This document shows positions 36,270-43,815 of a DNA stretch of 64,000 bases, piece by piece. Within the stretch, counting starts at the first letter, position 1; each line of letters starts with the position of its first letter. The stretch spans positions 62,001 through 126,000 of the forward strand of contig NZ_SPUI01000009.1 of assembly GCF_004522095.1 (NCBI RefSeq), read 5' to 3'. Below the pieces are notes generated by a model. It was not told the DNA's origin, ran no database searches, and was given only the letters and a program-made list of their open reading frames with translations. Source of the stretch: Nocardioides sp. 503 (GTDB lineage: Bacteria; Actinomycetota; Actinomycetes; Propionibacteriales; Nocardioidaceae). Both the position numbers and the translations under genes were made by a program.

Positions 36270-36506
36270 ATGAAGAAGGACATCCACCCGGACTACGTGA
36301 CGACCCAGGTGACGTGCACCTGTGGCGCCGAGTTCACCACGCACTCCACCGTGACGAGCGGGACCATCAAGTCCGACGTCTGCTCGCAGTGCCACCCGTT
36401 CTACACCGGCAAGCAGAAGATCCTCGACACCGGCGGTCGCGTCGCCCGCTTCGAGGCCCGCTACGCCAAGAAGGCCGACAGCTCGAAGGCCGCGGACAAC
36501 AAGTAG
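36270..36506 (+). CDS. rpmE: 50S ribosomal protein L31 (zinc-binding form)
   Basis: A 78-residue L31 starting MKKDIHPDYV. Cysteines in VTCTCGAEF and DVCSQCHPFYTGKQ are the zinc ligands of the C+ form, so this is not the zinc-independent paralogue; a zinc-starvation (Zur) copy may exist elsewhere. ATG at 36270 with GAGAGGA upstream. It is followed by a terminator hairpin. Confidence 0.96.
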   Translation: MKKDIHPDYVTTQVTCTCGAEFTTHSTVTSGTIKSDVCSQCHPFYTGKQKILDTGGRVARFEARYAKKADSSKAADNK

Positions 36507-36514
36507 CCACGTAC

Positions 36515-36552
36515 AGCGCCGACCCCCTGCCTCCATGCAGCGGGTCGGCGCT
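36515..36552 (+). terminator. Terminator after rpmE
   Basis: AGCGCCGACCC (36515-36525) pairs perfectly with GGGTCGGCGCT (36542-36552), loop 16 bases, followed by a T-containing stretch (cgtgatttgt). It ends the rpmE transcript before prfA. Confidence 0.75.
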
Positions 36553-36588
36553 CGTGATTTGTCCGCCGCCCCCTCTCTAGGAGTCCGC

Positions 36589-37662
36589 ATGTTCGAGGCC
36601 GTCGAGGGCTACCTCGCCGAGCACACCGAGCTCGAGTCGCGCCTCGGCGCACCCGAGACCCATGCCGACGCCCGGCTGGCCAAGACGCTCAACCAGCGCT
36701 ACGCCGTCCTGACCTCGATCATCACGGCGTGGCGCGACTGGCAGCAGTACGACGGCGACATCGAGGCCGCTCGGCAGCTGGCCGCCGAGGACCCGACGTT
36801 CGCCGAGGAGGTCGACGCGCTCGTCGAGCAGCAGGCGGTCGCCGCGGAGCGGCTGCGCTACCTGCTGATCCCGCGCGACCCCGCCGACGACAAGGACACC
36901 CTGCTGGAGATCAAGTCCGGCGAGGGCGGGGAGGAGTCGGCGCTGTTCGCCGGCGACCTGGTGCGGATGTACACCCGCTACGCCGAGGCGCGGGGCTGGC
37001 GCGTCGAGGTCATCGACGCGACCGAGTCCGACCTGGGCGGCTACAAGTCTGCGACGCTCGCCGTCAAGGCCAAGGGCACGCCGGCGCCGGGGGAGGGGCC
37101 GTTCGCCCAGCTCAAGTTCGAGGGCGGGGTCCACCGCGTGCAGCGGGTGCCCGTCACCGAGTCCCAGGGCCGCGTCCACACCAGCGCCGCCGGCGTCCTG
37201 GTGCTGCCCGAGGCCGAGCCCGTCGACGTCAGCATCGACGACAACGACCTGCGCATCGACGTCTACCGCAGCAGCGGTCCGGGCGGGCAGAGCGTCAACA
37301 CCACCGACTCCGCCGTCCGCATCACGCACGTGCCCACCGGGATCGTCGCGAGCTGCCAGAACGAGAAGAGCCAGCTGCAGAACAAGGAGTCCGCCATGCG
37401 CATCCTGCGCGCGCGGCTGCTCGCGGCCGCGCAGGAGAAGGCCGACGCCGAGGCCAGCGAGGCGCGGCACAGCCAGATCCGCACCGTCGACCGCTCGGAG
37501 CGGATCCGCACCTACAACTACCCGGAGAACCGCATCTCCGACCACCGCACCGGCTACAAGGCCTACAACCTCGACAGCGTGCTCGACGGCGACCTCCAGC
37601 CGGTGCTGGACTCCTGCCTCCAGGCCGACCTGGACGCGCGGCTCGCCGCGCTCGAGTCCTGA
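36589..37662 (+). CDS. prfA: Peptide chain release factor 1
   Basis: A 357-residue RF1 that reads UAA and UAG. The codon-recognition tripeptide is PVT at 188-190 (PAT in E. coli), and the peptidyl hydrolysis motif GGQ is at 232-234 within SSGPGGQSVNTTDSA. ATG at 36589 after TAGGAG. Its stop overlaps prmC by one base; PrmC methylates the GGQ glutamine, so enzyme and substrate are coupled. Confidence 0.96.
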   Translation: MFEAVEGYLAEHTELESRLGAPETHADARLAKTLNQRYAVLTSIITAWRDWQQYDGDIEAARQLAAEDPTFAEEVDALVEQQAVAAERLRYLLIPRDPADDKDTLLEIKSGEGGEESALFAGDLVRMYTRYAEARGWRVEVIDATESDLGGYKSATLAVKAKGTPAPGEGPFAQLKFEGGVHRVQRVPVTESQGRVHTSAAGVLVLPEAEPVDVSIDDNDLRIDVYRSSGPGGQSVNTTDSAVRITHVPTGIVASCQNEKSQLQNKESAMRILRARLLAAAQEKADAEASEARHSQIRTVDRSERIRTYNYPENRISDHRTGYKAYNLDSVLDGDLQPVLDSCLQADLDARLAALES

Positions 37663-38504
37663 TGCCCGACCGTCGCCGGCTGGTGGCCGCCGCGGTCGAG
37701 CGGCTGCGCGACGGCGGGGTGGCGAGCCCCGAGCACGACGCCGCCGAGCTGCTCGCGCACGTGCTCGGCACGACCCGGGGGCGGCTGCTCCTCGTCGACG
37801 AGGTCGAGGACGCAGCCGTGGAGCGGTACGACGCCCTGCTGGCCCGCCGGGCGGCGCGGGAGCCCCTGCAGCACCTCACCGGGTCGGCGGCGTTCCGCCA
37901 CGTCGACCTCCTGGTCGGCCCCGGAGTCTTCGTCCCGCGCCCGGAGACCGAGCTGCTCGCCGGGTGGGCCGTCACCGAGGCGAGCGCTCACCACGAGCCG
38001 GTCGTCGTGGACCTCGGCACCGGCTCGGGCGCCATCGCCAAGGCGGTCGCCCACGAGGTGCCCGCGGCGCGGGTGCACGCGGTCGAGCTCGACGAGGGCG
38101 CGCACGCCTGGGCCGAGCGCAACCTCGCCGGCACGGGCGTCGACCTGCGCCAGGGCGACCTCGGCACGGCGTTCGACGACCTCCTGGGCGCCGTCGACGT
38201 CGTGGTGTCCAACCCGCCCTACATCCCGCTGGACGCCTGGGAGTCGGTGGCGCTCGAGGCCCGCGACCACGACCCGCACCTCGCGCTGTTCTCCGGCGAC
38301 GACGGCCTCGACGCCATCCGGGTGGTGGAGCGCCGCGCCGCCGCCCTGCTGCGCCCCGGCGGCGTGGTCGGCGTCGAGCACGCCGACGCCCAGGGGGAGT
38401 CGGCCCCGGCGCTGTTCGTGGCCACGGGCCGCTGGACCGACGTGCGGGACCACCCCGATCTGGCCGGTCGTGCGCGCTTCGTGACGGCGCGACTGGCACG
38501 ATGA
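37662..38504 (+). CDS. prmC: Release factor glutamine methyltransferase
   Basis: A 280-residue SAM-dependent methyltransferase that modifies the GGQ glutamine of RF1 and RF2. An N-terminal helical domain (1-90) is followed by the SAM motif VVDLGTGSGAIAKAVA and the catalytic NPPY in VVVSNPPYIPLDAW. The ATG shares a base with the prfA stop (TGATG). Confidence 0.94.
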   Translation: MPDRRRLVAAAVERLRDGGVASPEHDAAELLAHVLGTTRGRLLLVDEVEDAAVERYDALLARRAAREPLQHLTGSAAFRHVDLLVGPGVFVPRPETELLAGWAVTEASAHHEPVVVDLGTGSGAIAKAVAHEVPAARVHAVELDEGAHAWAERNLAGTGVDLRQGDLGTAFDDLLGAVDVVVSNPPYIPLDAWESVALEARDHDPHLALFSGDDGLDAIRVVERRAAALLRPGGVVGVEHADAQGESAPALFVATGRWTDVRDHPDLAGRARFVTARLAR

Positions 38505-38508
38505 GGCC

Positions 38509-39168
38509 GTGAGCACCCGCTACCCGACCGGAAGCCCGGACGAGCTGGAGGCCGCGGTCAGCGCGGCCAGCGTGGCGATCCAGCGAGGTCAGCTGGTGGT
38601 CATGCCCACCGACACCGTCTACGGCGTGGCCGCCGACGCCTTCGACGCCGACGCGGTCAAGTCGCTGCTCGCGGCCAAGGGTCGGGGGCGCGAGATGCCC
38701 CCGCCGGTCCTGGTCAGCGCCGCCTCGACGCTGGACGCGCTCGCCGTCCGGGTGCCCGCCTACGCCCGCGCGCTCGTGGAGGAGCTCTGGCCGGGGCCGC
38801 TGACGCTGGTGTGCCACATGCAGACCTCCCTGCGGTGGGACCTCGGCGACACCCGGGGCGCCGTCGCAGTGCGGATGCCCGACCACCCGGTGGCCCTCGA
38901 GCTCCTCGAGCGCACCGGCCCGCTCGCGGTCAGCTCGGCCAACCGCACCGGCATGCCGGCCGCCACCGACGCCGAGCAGGCCGACGAGATGCTGGGCGAC
39001 TCGGTCGACGTCACGATCGACGCGGGGGAGTCGCCCGGCGGCGAGGCCTCGACCATCGTCGACGTCACCGGTGACCAGGGTCGGGTCCTGCGTCGTGGCG
39101 CCCTCTCGCTGGAGCGCCTCAACGAGGTGCTGGAGCCGCTCGGCGTCACCCTCCTCGACGAAGGCTGA
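38509..39168 (+). CDS. tsaC: L-threonylcarbamoyladenylate synthase (Sua5/YciO/YrdC family)
   Basis: A 219-residue YrdC-domain protein making threonylcarbamoyl-AMP for t6A37 of ANN-decoding tRNAs. GQLVVMPTDTVYGVAADA is the nucleotide/threonine pocket and LAVSSANRTGMPA the family SxN motif. GTG start four bases after the prmC stop. Its substrate threonine is made by the upstream cluster, probably a coincidence of synteny. Confidence 0.9.
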   Translation: MSTRYPTGSPDELEAAVSAASVAIQRGQLVVMPTDTVYGVAADAFDADAVKSLLAAKGRGREMPPPVLVSAASTLDALAVRVPAYARALVEELWPGPLTLVCHMQTSLRWDLGDTRGAVAVRMPDHPVALELLERTGPLAVSSANRTGMPAATDAEQADEMLGDSVDVTIDAGESPGGEASTIVDVTGDQGRVLRRGALSLERLNEVLEPLGVTLLDEG

Positions 39169-39171
39169 GGC

Positions 39172-40383
39172 GTGCGCGAGTACATCCTGGTCTTCCTCAT
39201 CGCGGCCGCGGTGACCTCGCTGCTCACCGTGGTGGCGCGCGAGATCGCCCTGCGCACCGGCGCGGTGGCCAAGGTCCGCGACCGCGACGTGCACGCCGAG
39301 CCGGTGCCCTACCTCGGCGGGATCGCGATGCTCGGGGGGCTCGTGGCCGCCTACCTCGTCGCGCGGGAGCTGCCGTTCCTCTCCAACGCCGGTCCCTTCG
39401 TCTTCGAGGACTACAAGCTCGTGATCATCGCCGGGGCGATGGTCTGCGGGATCGGCGTGCTCGACGACATCTTCGACCTCGACGCCCTCACCAAGTTCGG
39501 CGGCCAGGTCCTGGCGGTCGGCCTGCTGACCTACTCCGGCCTGCAGTTCTACTTCTTCCCCCGGCCGGACGGCTACCAGTTCTCGCTGGACCCCGTGCAG
39601 GGGGCGCTGCTCACCGTGGTGGTCGTGGTGGCCACGGTCAACGCGGTCAACTTCGTCGACGGGCTCGACGGCCTGGCCGCGGGCGTGGTCGGCATCGGGG
39701 CCGCGGCGTTCTTCCTCTTCAGCTACCAGCTCGCCAACCTCAACGCGGCACCCCTGGCGACCACCGCGGCCCTGCTCTCGGCGTCCCTGGCGGGGGCGTG
39801 TGCGGGCTTCCTGGTCCACAACTTCCACCCGGCGCGGCTGTTCATGGGTGACAGCGGCTCGATGCTGATCGGGCTGGTGCTCTCCACGACCGCCCTGACG
39901 ATCACGACGCAGTTCAGCGGCAAGGAGCTCACCCAGGGCGCCGACGGCTCGCAGGCCAGCCTGCTGCCGTTCCTGCTGCCGCTGGGGCTGCCGGTGCTGA
40001 TCCTGATCGTGCCCATGGCCGATCTCGTCCTCGCCGTCGTACGCCGCACGCGTGCGGGCCGCTCGCCGTTCGCCCCCGACAAGCAGCACCTGCACCACCG
40101 GCTGCTCGAGATCGGTCACTCCCACCGGCGCGCCGTCGTGATCATGTGGCTGTGGGCCGCGCTGATCGCCTTCGGCACGGTCCTGGCGAGCCTCTACACG
40201 GGACCGCGCATGTGGCTGGCCCTCGGCGCGATGGCGGCCGTGACCGTGGCGCTGACCTTCGTCCTCCCGCGCTTCGCCCGGCCGCTGGCCGAGCAGCCTC
40301 CCGAGCCCGTGCAGGAGTCCGCGGAGGCCCCGCCGACGGGGCTGGACGAGGACGCGGATTCGGAGCCCTCCGGGACTTTGTGA
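39172..40383 (+). CDS. MraY/WecA-type polyprenyl-phosphate glycosyl-1-phosphate transferase
   Basis: A 403-residue membrane enzyme with about eleven transmembrane segments. Family motifs: DVHAEPVPYLGGIAM, GVLDDIFDLDALTKFGGQ, NAVNFVDGLDGLAAG and HNFHPARLFMGDSGSMLIG. By synteny with mycobacterial Rv1302 (WecA/Rfe) it should transfer GlcNAc-1-phosphate to a polyprenyl phosphate and start cell-wall linker synthesis. The last 45 residues are an acidic/Pro tail. GTG start at 39172. Confidence 0.88.
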   Translation: MREYILVFLIAAAVTSLLTVVAREIALRTGAVAKVRDRDVHAEPVPYLGGIAMLGGLVAAYLVARELPFLSNAGPFVFEDYKLVIIAGAMVCGIGVLDDIFDLDALTKFGGQVLAVGLLTYSGLQFYFFPRPDGYQFSLDPVQGALLTVVVVVATVNAVNFVDGLDGLAAGVVGIGAAAFFLFSYQLANLNAAPLATTAALLSASLAGACAGFLVHNFHPARLFMGDSGSMLIGLVLSTTALTITTQFSGKELTQGADGSQASLLPFLLPLGLPVLILIVPMADLVLAVVRRTRAGRSPFAPDKQHLHHRLLEIGHSHRRAVVIMWLWAALIAFGTVLASLYTGPRMWLALGAMAAVTVALTFVLPRFARPLAEQPPEPVQESAEAPPTGLDEDADSEPSGTL

Positions 40384-40394
40384 TAGTTTTCACG
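40379..40394. promoter_or_regulatory. CRP/GlxR-like site before the ATP synthase operon
   Basis: TGTGA-TAGTTT-TCACG matches the TGTGA-N6-TCACA consensus at nine of ten arm positions, and the TA near the centre fits the actinobacterial TGTGANNTANNTCACA form. It overlaps the stop codon of the WecA-like gene and lies 35 bases before the first gene of the operon. It resembles the whiB1 site (both contain GTTTTCACGAG). From memory, GlxR binds before the atp operon in Corynebacterium. Confidence 0.6.
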
Positions 40395-40428
40395 AGCACC
40401 GAGAGACCCCCCACCAGGACGGCCGCCG

Positions 40429-40890
40429 ATGATGACGACCGAGGTTCCCCGCACTGCCCGTGCTGACCGCGACAGCGGTGTCAGCATGCTGGTCGGTGCG
40501 GCCGTGGCGGCCCTGGTGCTCGGCCTCCTGCTGAGCCTGGTCGGCGCGTTCGCCGCCGGTGCGGCCGCTGCGTTCGGTGCCCTCGTGGGCACGGCGCTGG
40601 TGGTCGTGGTGCTGGGCGGCAGCTCGCTGGCCGTCAACCTGGTCGCCGGCGTGATGCCCACCGCCGCGCTGATGTTCGCGCTCTTCACCTACACCGCCCA
40701 GGTGGTGCTCATGGGGCTGGTGTTCGCGGCCCTGTCCGGCTCGGGCCTGCTCGACTCCACCCTCGACCGCACGTGGCTCGCCGCCGCGGTCATCGGAGGG
40801 ACGGTCTTCTGGCTCGTCAGCCAGGTCGTTCTCGTGACGCGGCGCCGCATCCCGGTCTTCGACCTGCCGCCGCAGGGGGGTGAACGGTGA
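40429..40890 (+). CDS. AtpI-like integral membrane protein
   Basis: A 153-residue protein with four hydrophobic segments ending in a basic LVTRRRIPVFDLPP tail. It resembles the ATP synthase I protein (Rv1303 type), which in other bacteria helps assemble the c ring or carry ions. ATG at 40429; an ATG three bases later is equally possible. It is separated by 30 bases from a second, shorter AtpI/AtpZ-like gene. Confidence 0.72.
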   Translation: MMTTEVPRTARADRDSGVSMLVGAAVAALVLGLLLSLVGAFAAGAAAAFGALVGTALVVVVLGGSSLAVNLVAGVMPTAALMFALFTYTAQVVLMGLVFAALSGSGLLDSTLDRTWLAAAVIGGTVFWLVSQVVLVTRRRIPVFDLPPQGGER

Positions 40891-40920
40891 CCAACCTCGA
40901 CTGCTATTGTCCGGTTCGCG

Positions 40921-41166
40921 ATGGCTCAGGAGATTCCCCCTGCGGAGCACGACGACGGACCTCGCGGAGACCCCTGGCTCGCCTTTGGGTACCTGGTCTC
41001 CGGTGTGCTTCTCTACGGGTTGGTCGGCTGGCTCCTCGATCGTTGGCTGGGGACGTCCTTCCTGGTAGCGATCGGGATCCTGCTGGGTGCCGTGCTCGGG
41101 ACCTTCCAGACCTGGGCACGCTTCCGGTTCCCGGGCGATCGCGACACCGACCAGAGTCAGACGTAG
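40921..41166 (+). CDS. atpI: AtpZ/AtpI family protein
   Basis: An 81-residue protein with two transmembrane helices (LVSGVLLYGLVGWLLD and FLVAIGILLGAVLGTFQ) separated by RWLGTS, the AtpZ/AtpI hairpin. It probably aids c-ring assembly of the F1Fo ATP synthase encoded downstream. TATTGT at 40905-40910, ten bases before ATG, could be an internal promoter. Confidence 0.82.
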   Translation: MAQEIPPAEHDDGPRGDPWLAFGYLVSGVLLYGLVGWLLDRWLGTSFLVAIGILLGAVLGTFQTWARFRFPGDRDTDQSQT

Positions 41167-41200
41167 TGCACGAGTTGGCAGTGACGACACAGGAGACACG

Positions 41201-42046
41201 TTGAGCGGCATCGGCAGCGCACTTGTCCCGCAGGCCGCGGGGATCCGGGCGGAGGGCTTCGAGCCTCCGGGGCCGGCCGACTTCGACCTGCCCCCGATCG
41301 GCGGCGACTTCGGGACGTTCCACGCGTTCGGGCAGGAGTTCGTGCTCGGCATCACCAAGCCGATGCTGCAGCTGGTCCTCTCGGCCGTCCTGATCTTCGG
41401 CTTCTTCTACCTCGCCTCGCGCAAGCGGGCGATGGTGCCGGGCAAGCTGCAGTTCGTCGGCGAGGAGGCCTACGGCTTCGTCCGCAACTCGCTGGGTCGC
41501 GACATCATCGGCACCCACGACTTCCAGCGGTTCGTGCCCTACCTCTTCACGCTCTTCACGTTCATCCTGCTCAACAACCTCTTCGCCTCGATCCCGTTCA
41601 TCCAGTTCCCGACGTTCTCGCGCTCGGGCATGGTCTACGGCCTGGCCCTGATGAGCTGGGTCATCTACAACGTCGTGGGCATGAAGAAGCACGGCGTCGG
41701 CGGCTACTTCAAGCTGCAGTCCGTGCCGGCCGGCATCACCGGACCGATCCTGGTCCTGCTGGTGCCGCTCGAGTTCATGTCCAACATCATCGTCCGGCCG
41801 GTCACCCTGGCCCTGCGACTCTTCGCCAACATGTTCGCCGGCCACCTGCTGCTGATCCTGTTCGCCCTCGGTGGCGAGTACCTCATCGTCGAGATGAGCC
41901 TCGCCTACGCCCCGGTCGGCATCCTCGCGTGGGTGCTCTTCCTGGCCGTCGCCTTCCTGGAGATCCTGATCCAGTTCCTCCAGGCGTACGTGTTCGTCCT
42001 GCTCAACGCCATGTACATCCAAGGCGCGCTGGCCGACGAGCACTGA
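41201..42046 (+). CDS. atpB: ATP synthase Fo subunit a
   Basis: A 281-residue membrane subunit that forms the proton half-channels. The essential arginine is in LALRLFANMFAGHLLLI, and the C-terminal helix ends VFVLLNAMYIQGAL. I use the rare start TTG at 41201 because AGGAG (41191-41195) precedes it at proper spacing, the protein then starts at the usual place, and the first in-frame ATG lies only before the first transmembrane helix. Confidence 0.92.
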   Translation: MSGIGSALVPQAAGIRAEGFEPPGPADFDLPPIGGDFGTFHAFGQEFVLGITKPMLQLVLSAVLIFGFFYLASRKRAMVPGKLQFVGEEAYGFVRNSLGRDIIGTHDFQRFVPYLFTLFTFILLNNLFASIPFIQFPTFSRSGMVYGLALMSWVIYNVVGMKKHGVGGYFKLQSVPAGITGPILVLLVPLEFMSNIIVRPVTLALRLFANMFAGHLLLILFALGGEYLIVEMSLAYAPVGILAWVLFLAVAFLEILIQFLQAYVFVLLNAMYIQGALADEH

Positions 42047-42107
42047 GCTCCACGCACCAACCCCCAGCTGTACAACCTGAGATAGAAACAACCGAAAGGA
42101 ACTCGCC

Positions 42108-42311
42108 GTGGACGGCAACCTCAACATGATCGGGTACGGCCTGGCGGCCATTGGCCCCGGTGTCGGCATCGGCCTGATCTTCGCCGCGTACATCAGCGGC
42201 GTCGCTCGCCAGCCCGAGGCGCAGTCTCGCCTCCAGTCCATCGCGATCCTCGGGTTCGCGCTCGCCGAGGCGCTCGCGATCATCGGTATCGCCCTCGCGT
42301 TCGTCCTCTGA
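42108..42311 (+). CDS. atpE: ATP synthase Fo subunit c
   Basis: A 67-residue hairpin of two helices with the polar loop ARQPE (33-37) and the proton-carrying glutamate E54 in ALAEALAIIG; the glycine-rich first helix GPGVGIGL packs the ring. GTG start at 42108 with AAAGGAA upstream; the 61-base gap and strong ribosome site fit the high copy number needed. In mycobacteria this protein is the bedaquiline target. Confidence 0.95.
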   Translation: MDGNLNMIGYGLAAIGPGVGIGLIFAAYISGVARQPEAQSRLQSIAILGFALAEALAIIGIALAFVL

Positions 42312-42355
42312 CCTCCGTCCTCCCGACGTAGGCCGACCGAACACAAAGGACTGCC

Positions 42356-42955
42356 ATGCAGACACTCATCCCCACGCTCGTCGTGAGGGCCGCCGAAGGC
42401 GAAGAGGCGGAGCACAAGCTCAACCCGCTGCTGCCTCACCTCGCCGAGGTGGCGCTCTCCCTCGTCGTCTTCGGGATCCTGTTCTTCCTCGTGAGGAAGT
42501 TCGTGGTCCCCGCGTTCGAGGCGACGTACGCCGAGCGCACGACGGCGATCGAGGGCGGGCTCGCGGCTGCGGAGACCAAGCAGGCCGAGGCCGACGCCAA
42601 GCTCGCCGAGCTCGAGAAGCAGCTCGCCGACGCACGGCACGAGGCGGCGCGCATCCGTGAGGAGGCGCGCGAGCAGGGCGCCCAGATCATCGCGGAGATG
42701 CGGGAGCAGGCGCAGACCGAGGCCACCCGCATCACCGAGCACGGCAAGGCCCAGATCGAGGCCGAGCGCCAGCAGGCGGTCACCTCGCTCCGGGCCGAGG
42801 TGGGCGCGCTCGCGACCACCCTCGCCGGTCGCATCGTCGGGGAGAGCCTGGAGGACGACGACCGCTCCGCGCGCGTGGTCGACCGGTTCCTCGCCGACCT
42901 CGAGGCCATCGAGTCGACGGGCGCCGGCAGCTCCAGCGGCAACGGGGCGGTCTGA
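42356..42955 (+). CDS. atpF: ATP synthase Fo subunit b
   Basis: A 199-residue stator subunit: one N-terminal membrane helix (VALSLVVFGILFFLVRKFV, about residues 31-50) followed by a long charged coiled coil (ETKQAEADAKLAELEKQLA onward). ATG at 42356 after AAAGGA. Its stop overlaps atpH by TGATG. Confidence 0.94.
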   Translation: MQTLIPTLVVRAAEGEEAEHKLNPLLPHLAEVALSLVVFGILFFLVRKFVVPAFEATYAERTTAIEGGLAAAETKQAEADAKLAELEKQLADARHEAARIREEAREQGAQIIAEMREQAQTEATRITEHGKAQIEAERQQAVTSLRAEVGALATTLAGRIVGESLEDDDRSARVVDRFLADLEAIESTGAGSSSGNGAV

Positions 42956-43764
42956 TGTCCGTGCGTGGCGCCTCTGCCGAGGCCGTGGCCGGTCTGCGTG
43001 ACCAGCTGGCCGGGGTCCCGAACCCCGGCACCGGCGTGGGTCAGGACCTCTTCGGCGTCGCAGGCGTGCTCCGCTCGGAGCCGGCCCTGCGTCGCCTGGC
43101 CACGGACGTCTCGACCGACTCCGGCGCCAAGGCGGGGCTGGTGCGCTCGATCTTCGAGGGCAAGGTCGACCAGGTCGCGCTCGACCTGGTCGCCGACGCC
43201 GTCTCGCGACGGTGGACCGCCACGCGCGACCTGGCCGACGCGCTCGAGCTGCTCGGCGTCATCGCCGTCGTGCGCTCGGCCGGCGACCAGCCGGCCCAGG
43301 CCAGCCGCCTGGCCGACGAGCTGTTCGTCATCGGCCAGACGGTCAACGACAACCCCGAGCTCCGCTCGGCGCTGGGCGACCCCGCCCGGTCGATCGACGA
43401 CAAGCGGTCGCTGCTGCGCGGTCTTCTCGAGGGCAAGGTCCTCCCGGAGTCGCTGGTGCTGGCCGAGCAGGCGCTCTCGGGTGCCTACCGGACGGTGGGC
43501 CTCGCGCTCGCCGACTACCAGAAGGTCGCCGCCTCGGTGCACGAGGAGAGCGTGGCGAAGGTCCGCGTCGCCCAGGAGCTGAGCGACGACGAGCGCAGCC
43601 GCCTGCAGCGGGCGCTCACCCGGCAGTACGGCCGTGAGGTCCACCTCAACGTCGTCGTCGACCCGTCCCTCCTCGGAGGAATGCGGGTGGAGATCGGTGA
43701 CGACGTCATCGACGGCACGGTGGCAGGCAAGATCGACGAAGCACGACGGAAGCTCGCCGGCTGA
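42955..43764 (+). CDS. atpH: ATP synthase F1 subunit delta
   Basis: A 269-residue delta subunit that links the b stator to the top of F1. It is about 90 residues longer than the E. coli protein, as usual in actinobacteria where the N-terminal part is extended. The conserved C-terminal end reads VVDPSLLGGMRVEIGDDVIDGT. The start overlaps atpF by one base. Confidence 0.93.
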   Translation: MSVRGASAEAVAGLRDQLAGVPNPGTGVGQDLFGVAGVLRSEPALRRLATDVSTDSGAKAGLVRSIFEGKVDQVALDLVADAVSRRWTATRDLADALELLGVIAVVRSAGDQPAQASRLADELFVIGQTVNDNPELRSALGDPARSIDDKRSLLRGLLEGKVLPESLVLAEQALSGAYRTVGLALADYQKVAASVHEESVAKVRVAQELSDDERSRLQRALTRQYGREVHLNVVVDPSLLGGMRVEIGDDVIDGTVAGKIDEARRKLAG

Positions 43765-43815
43765 CGCCGGCAACCCCCACCAAGCAGATCATCCAGAGTC
43801 AGAGAGTAGGCAGAC

